Assembly: GCA_964409675.1 (NCBI GenBank)
Contig: CAYPEF010000061.1
Coordinates: 1-13,724, forward strand
Source of the DNA: CAYMDD01 sp964409675
GTDB taxonomy: Bacteria > Pseudomonadota > Alphaproteobacteria > Rickettsiales > SXRF01
Length of the DNA stretch: 13,724 bases
Reading direction: 5' to 3'
The notes beneath the pieces are model-generated. The model worked only from the letters and a program-made list of their open reading frames with translations, did not search any database and was not told the DNA's origin. Position numbers and translations under genes: made by a program. This document shows positions 12,108 through 13,724 of the stretch, piece after piece. Numbering within the stretch: the stretch's first letter is position 1; each line of letters begins with the position of its first letter.

Positions 12108-12575
12108 ATGCAATTTGACGCCAATGGCAATCCGATAGCCGTTCAGGTTACGGAAACTAAAAATCCAGCGGAGAACACGGTGGATGCGGTTTTTAAGGCC
12201 GCTCCCACCGGTGCACAGCGTATGATCAACGCCAGTATGGGTATCCTGAATGTGGTATCCTTTGGTCTGATTCCGGCGCAAAAGATTAGCCTCGGCAGCT
12301 TTGAAGAAGCCAAGCCTAAGGGAACTCCCGGCATTATGGATGCCAAAATCAATCCTGGCGCGGCTACTTTGGCCCCGCGTGGTAGCAACGTGGCTAACGG
12401 CTTCCTTCAACTGCTGGTGCGAGACCATGAATATCTCAAAGGTTCCGCCATGTCTCCTGAGGCTTTGGTGTGCAGCAATATCGGCCCGGCGAATAATGCT
12501 TCCATGGCTGATCTTGGCAATTATAGTCCCTCTGCTGGCGGCGGCGGTGGCGGTGGTTGGAGTATGGACGTTTAA
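12108..12575 (+). CDS. Hypothetical protein with a poly-glycine C-terminus
   Basis: I do not recognise this 155-residue protein. It begins MQFDANGNPIAVQVTETKNP and has a mildly hydrophobic middle (INASMGILNVVSFGLIP, about 40-56), too weak for a confident membrane segment. No signal peptide or cysteine-ligand motif is visible. It ends with seven consecutive glycines followed by WSMDV, reminiscent of low-complexity tails, though the rest has ordinary composition. CAAGG lies 6 bases before the ATG, and an AT-rich promoter-like stretch precedes it. Codon use resembles its neighbours, supporting a real gene. An overlapping minus-strand frame (12063-13082) runs through a repeat and opposes pntA, so it is less credible. 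Downstream lies a palindromic element and then pntA. Confidence 0.6.
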   Translation: MQFDANGNPIAVQVTETKNPAENTVDAVFKAAPTGAQRMINASMGILNVVSFGLIPAQKISLGSFEEAKPKGTPGIMDAKINPGAATLAPRGSNVANGFLQLLVRDHEYLKGSAMSPEALVCSNIGPANNASMADLGNYSPSAGGGGGGGWSMDV

Positions 12576-12640
12576 CGTCCCTACACTCTTTCCTGTTTGC
12601 CCCATCGCATAAACTACGATAGATAATTCCCTTGAATCCA

Positions 12641-12726
12641 TGTCATTCCCGCGCAGGCGGGAATCCAGATGTTTCGCTTGCGCTGTGAACGCAGTGCGCT
12701 GGATGCCCGCTTTTTCGGGCATGATA
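12641..12726. repeat. 86-bp paired palindromic element upstream of pntA
   Basis: The left arm TGTCATTCCCGCG...GCGGGAATCCAG (12641-12668) and the right arm CTGGATGCCCGC...GCGGGCATGATA type (12699-12726) are inverted relatives. A GC-rich 30-base spacer between them contains a further imperfect palindrome. It lies 35 bases before the pntA ATG and probably within or next to its promoter/leader. Confidence 0.85.
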
Positions 12727-12761
12727 TATGCAAAATAAAACCGGAACGCATCGGGGGAGCC

Positions 12762-13724
12762 ATGAAAATCGCGGTGTTGCATGAGCGGCAGGGGAATGAG
12801 CGGCGCGTGGCTGCAACGCCCGACATGGTGCGCAAATATCTTCAGTCCGGCGTGGAGATTGTGGCGGTGGAGGCTGGCGCGGGCGAGGGCGCGGCGATTG
12901 CCGATCAGGCCTATGCGGACGCGGGCGCGCAGATTGCCGCTAATGCGGCGGAGGCGCTGGCGGGTGCGCAAGTGGCGCTCTGCGTGCAGGCCCCGCACCC
13001 TACCGATATTGACCGGATGGAACCGGGCGCGCTGCTGGTCGGCATGCTCGATCCGTACCATGCCGATGTTCTGCTTCCGCATTATTCGGCGCGAAATATC
13101 ACCACCTTCTCGCTGGAACTGCTGCCGCGCATTTCACGCGCGCAGAGCATGGACGTACTGTCCTCGCAAAGCAATATCGCCGGCTACCGCGCCGTGATCG
13201 AAGCGGCGAACGCCATGCGCAAGGTGGTGCCGATGTGGTCCACCGCCGCCGGACCCGTGGCCCCTGCCAAGGCGCTGGTGCTGGGCGCGGGCGTGGCCGG
13301 GTTGCAGGCCATCGCCACGGCGCGCCGCCTGGGGGCGGTGGTGTCGGCGTTCGACGTGCGGCCGGTAGTGAAGGAGCAGGTGGAGTCGCTCGGCGCGAAA
13401 TTCGTCGAAGTGCCCGCCGAAGAAGGCGCGGAAACCAAGGGCGGTTACGCCAAGGAAATGAGCGAAGACTATAAGAAGCGCCAGCAGCAGCTGATTTTCG
13501 ACACCATCATCAAGCAGGATATGGTCATCACCACCGCCCTTATCCCCGGCAAGCCAGCGCCGGTGCTGATTACGGAAGAGATGGTGAAAGCGATGAAGAA
13601 GGGCGCAGTGATCGTGGACCTCGCGGTCGCTTCCGGCGGCAACTGCCCGCTTACCGAATATGAGCAGGTGGTGGAAAAACACGGCGTCACGCTGATCGGC
13701 TACGCCAACCTCCCCAGCCACGTG
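12762..13724 (+). CDS. pntA: NAD(P) transhydrogenase subunit alpha (PntA/PntAA), C-terminus cut by window edge
   Basis: The soluble NAD(H)-binding component of the proton-translocating transhydrogenase, which uses the proton gradient to drive hydride transfer from NADH to NADP+. Translation from the ATG at 12762 stays open for 321 codons to the edge. It starts MKIAVLHERQGNERRVAATP, then QSNIAGYRAVIEAANAM (about 137-153) and the nucleotide-binding KALVLGAGVAGLQAIATA with GAGVAG (about 176-181). SAFDVRPVVKEQVESLGAKF, ALIPGKPAPVLI and IGYANLPSHV follow. Family alpha-1 subunits are about 370-390 residues, so some 50-60 residues may be missing; whether the membrane part is a separate pntAB gene cannot be seen. 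A GGGGGAG site lies only 2 bases before the ATG, and a palindromic element sits just upstream. Confidence 0.95.
   Translation, partial: MKIAVLHERQGNERRVAATPDMVRKYLQSGVEIVAVEAGAGEGAAIADQAYADAGAQIAANAAEALAGAQVALCVQAPHPTDIDRMEPGALLVGMLDPYHADVLLPHYSARNITTFSLELLPRISRAQSMDVLSSQSNIAGYRAVIEAANAMRKVVPMWSTAAGPVAPAKALVLGAGVAGLQAIATARRLGAVVSAFDVRPVVKEQVESLGAKFVEVPAEEGAETKGGYAKEMSEDYKKRQQQLIFDTIIKQDMVITTALIPGKPAPVLITEEMVKAMKKGAVIVDLAVASGGNCPLTEYEQVVEKHGVTLIGYANLPSHV

Noticed and set aside
518..12726. CRISPR array
   Set aside because: The repeats are dispersed, inverted pairs of varying length, not direct repeats with regular spacers, and no cas gene is present.
12063..13082. 339-codon minus-strand open frame
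   Set aside because: It opposes pntA, which is clearly real, and passes through the palindromic element at 12641-12726, which supplies repeat peptides such as GIQ...LDSRLRGNDM.

Overview
The window looks like chromosomal DNA of a GC-rich alphaproteobacterium. Clues are a PntA of the short alpha-1 (PntAA) type beginning its own gene, the overall protein flavour, ApaG, and dense palindromic repeats of the kind that sometimes sit inside genes in that class. The genus cannot be named from the sequence. Genes are tightly packed; no gene-free stretch exceeds 300 bases. The longest are 498-772 and 10420-10650, and each holds a divergent promoter pair plus a palindromic element.

Layout. (1) 1-497, minus: rpmI and the start of rplT, read from their own promoter; infC is not adjacent. 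(2) 773-1519, plus: a Bax inhibitor-1 family membrane protein, divergent from rpmI, ending in a strong terminator. (3) 1695-2378, minus: a HAD phosphatase. (4) 2580-10419, minus: six genes in one direction. In transcription order they are an LplT-like MFS transporter, an Aas-like acyltransferase/acyl-ACP synthetase, rfbD, rfbC, a glycosyltransferase fused to an SDR epimerase domain, and a D-amino-acid aminotransferase. Most of these overlap. The theme is envelope building: phospholipid repair, dTDP-L-rhamnose synthesis and transfer, and D-amino acids for peptidoglycan. (5) 10651-12575, plus: folE, a small GIY-YIG nuclease, apaG and an unrecognised 155-residue protein. (6) 12762 to the window end, plus: pntA, cut by the edge.

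The most notable signal is a set of palindromic elements built to one plan: an arm reading (T)GTCRT, a short GC-rich hairpin and usually ACCCA or ATCCA, followed by a second arm in inverted orientation. Copies lie at 518-570, 1582-1687, 4537-4580, 6145-6225, 6834-6955, 10458-10542 and 12641-12726. Two of them (4537-4580 and 6145-6225) lie inside genes and are translated in frame. A further copy, 11255-11625, is the same paired-arm structure with the GIY-YIG gene filling the space between arms that match over 36 of 37 bases. The whole resembles a REPIN/RAYT arrangement but with a GIY-YIG nuclease in place of the transposase. A second, unrelated repeat type (GAGGGGGAGG-like) lies as an inverted pair at 2400-2577.
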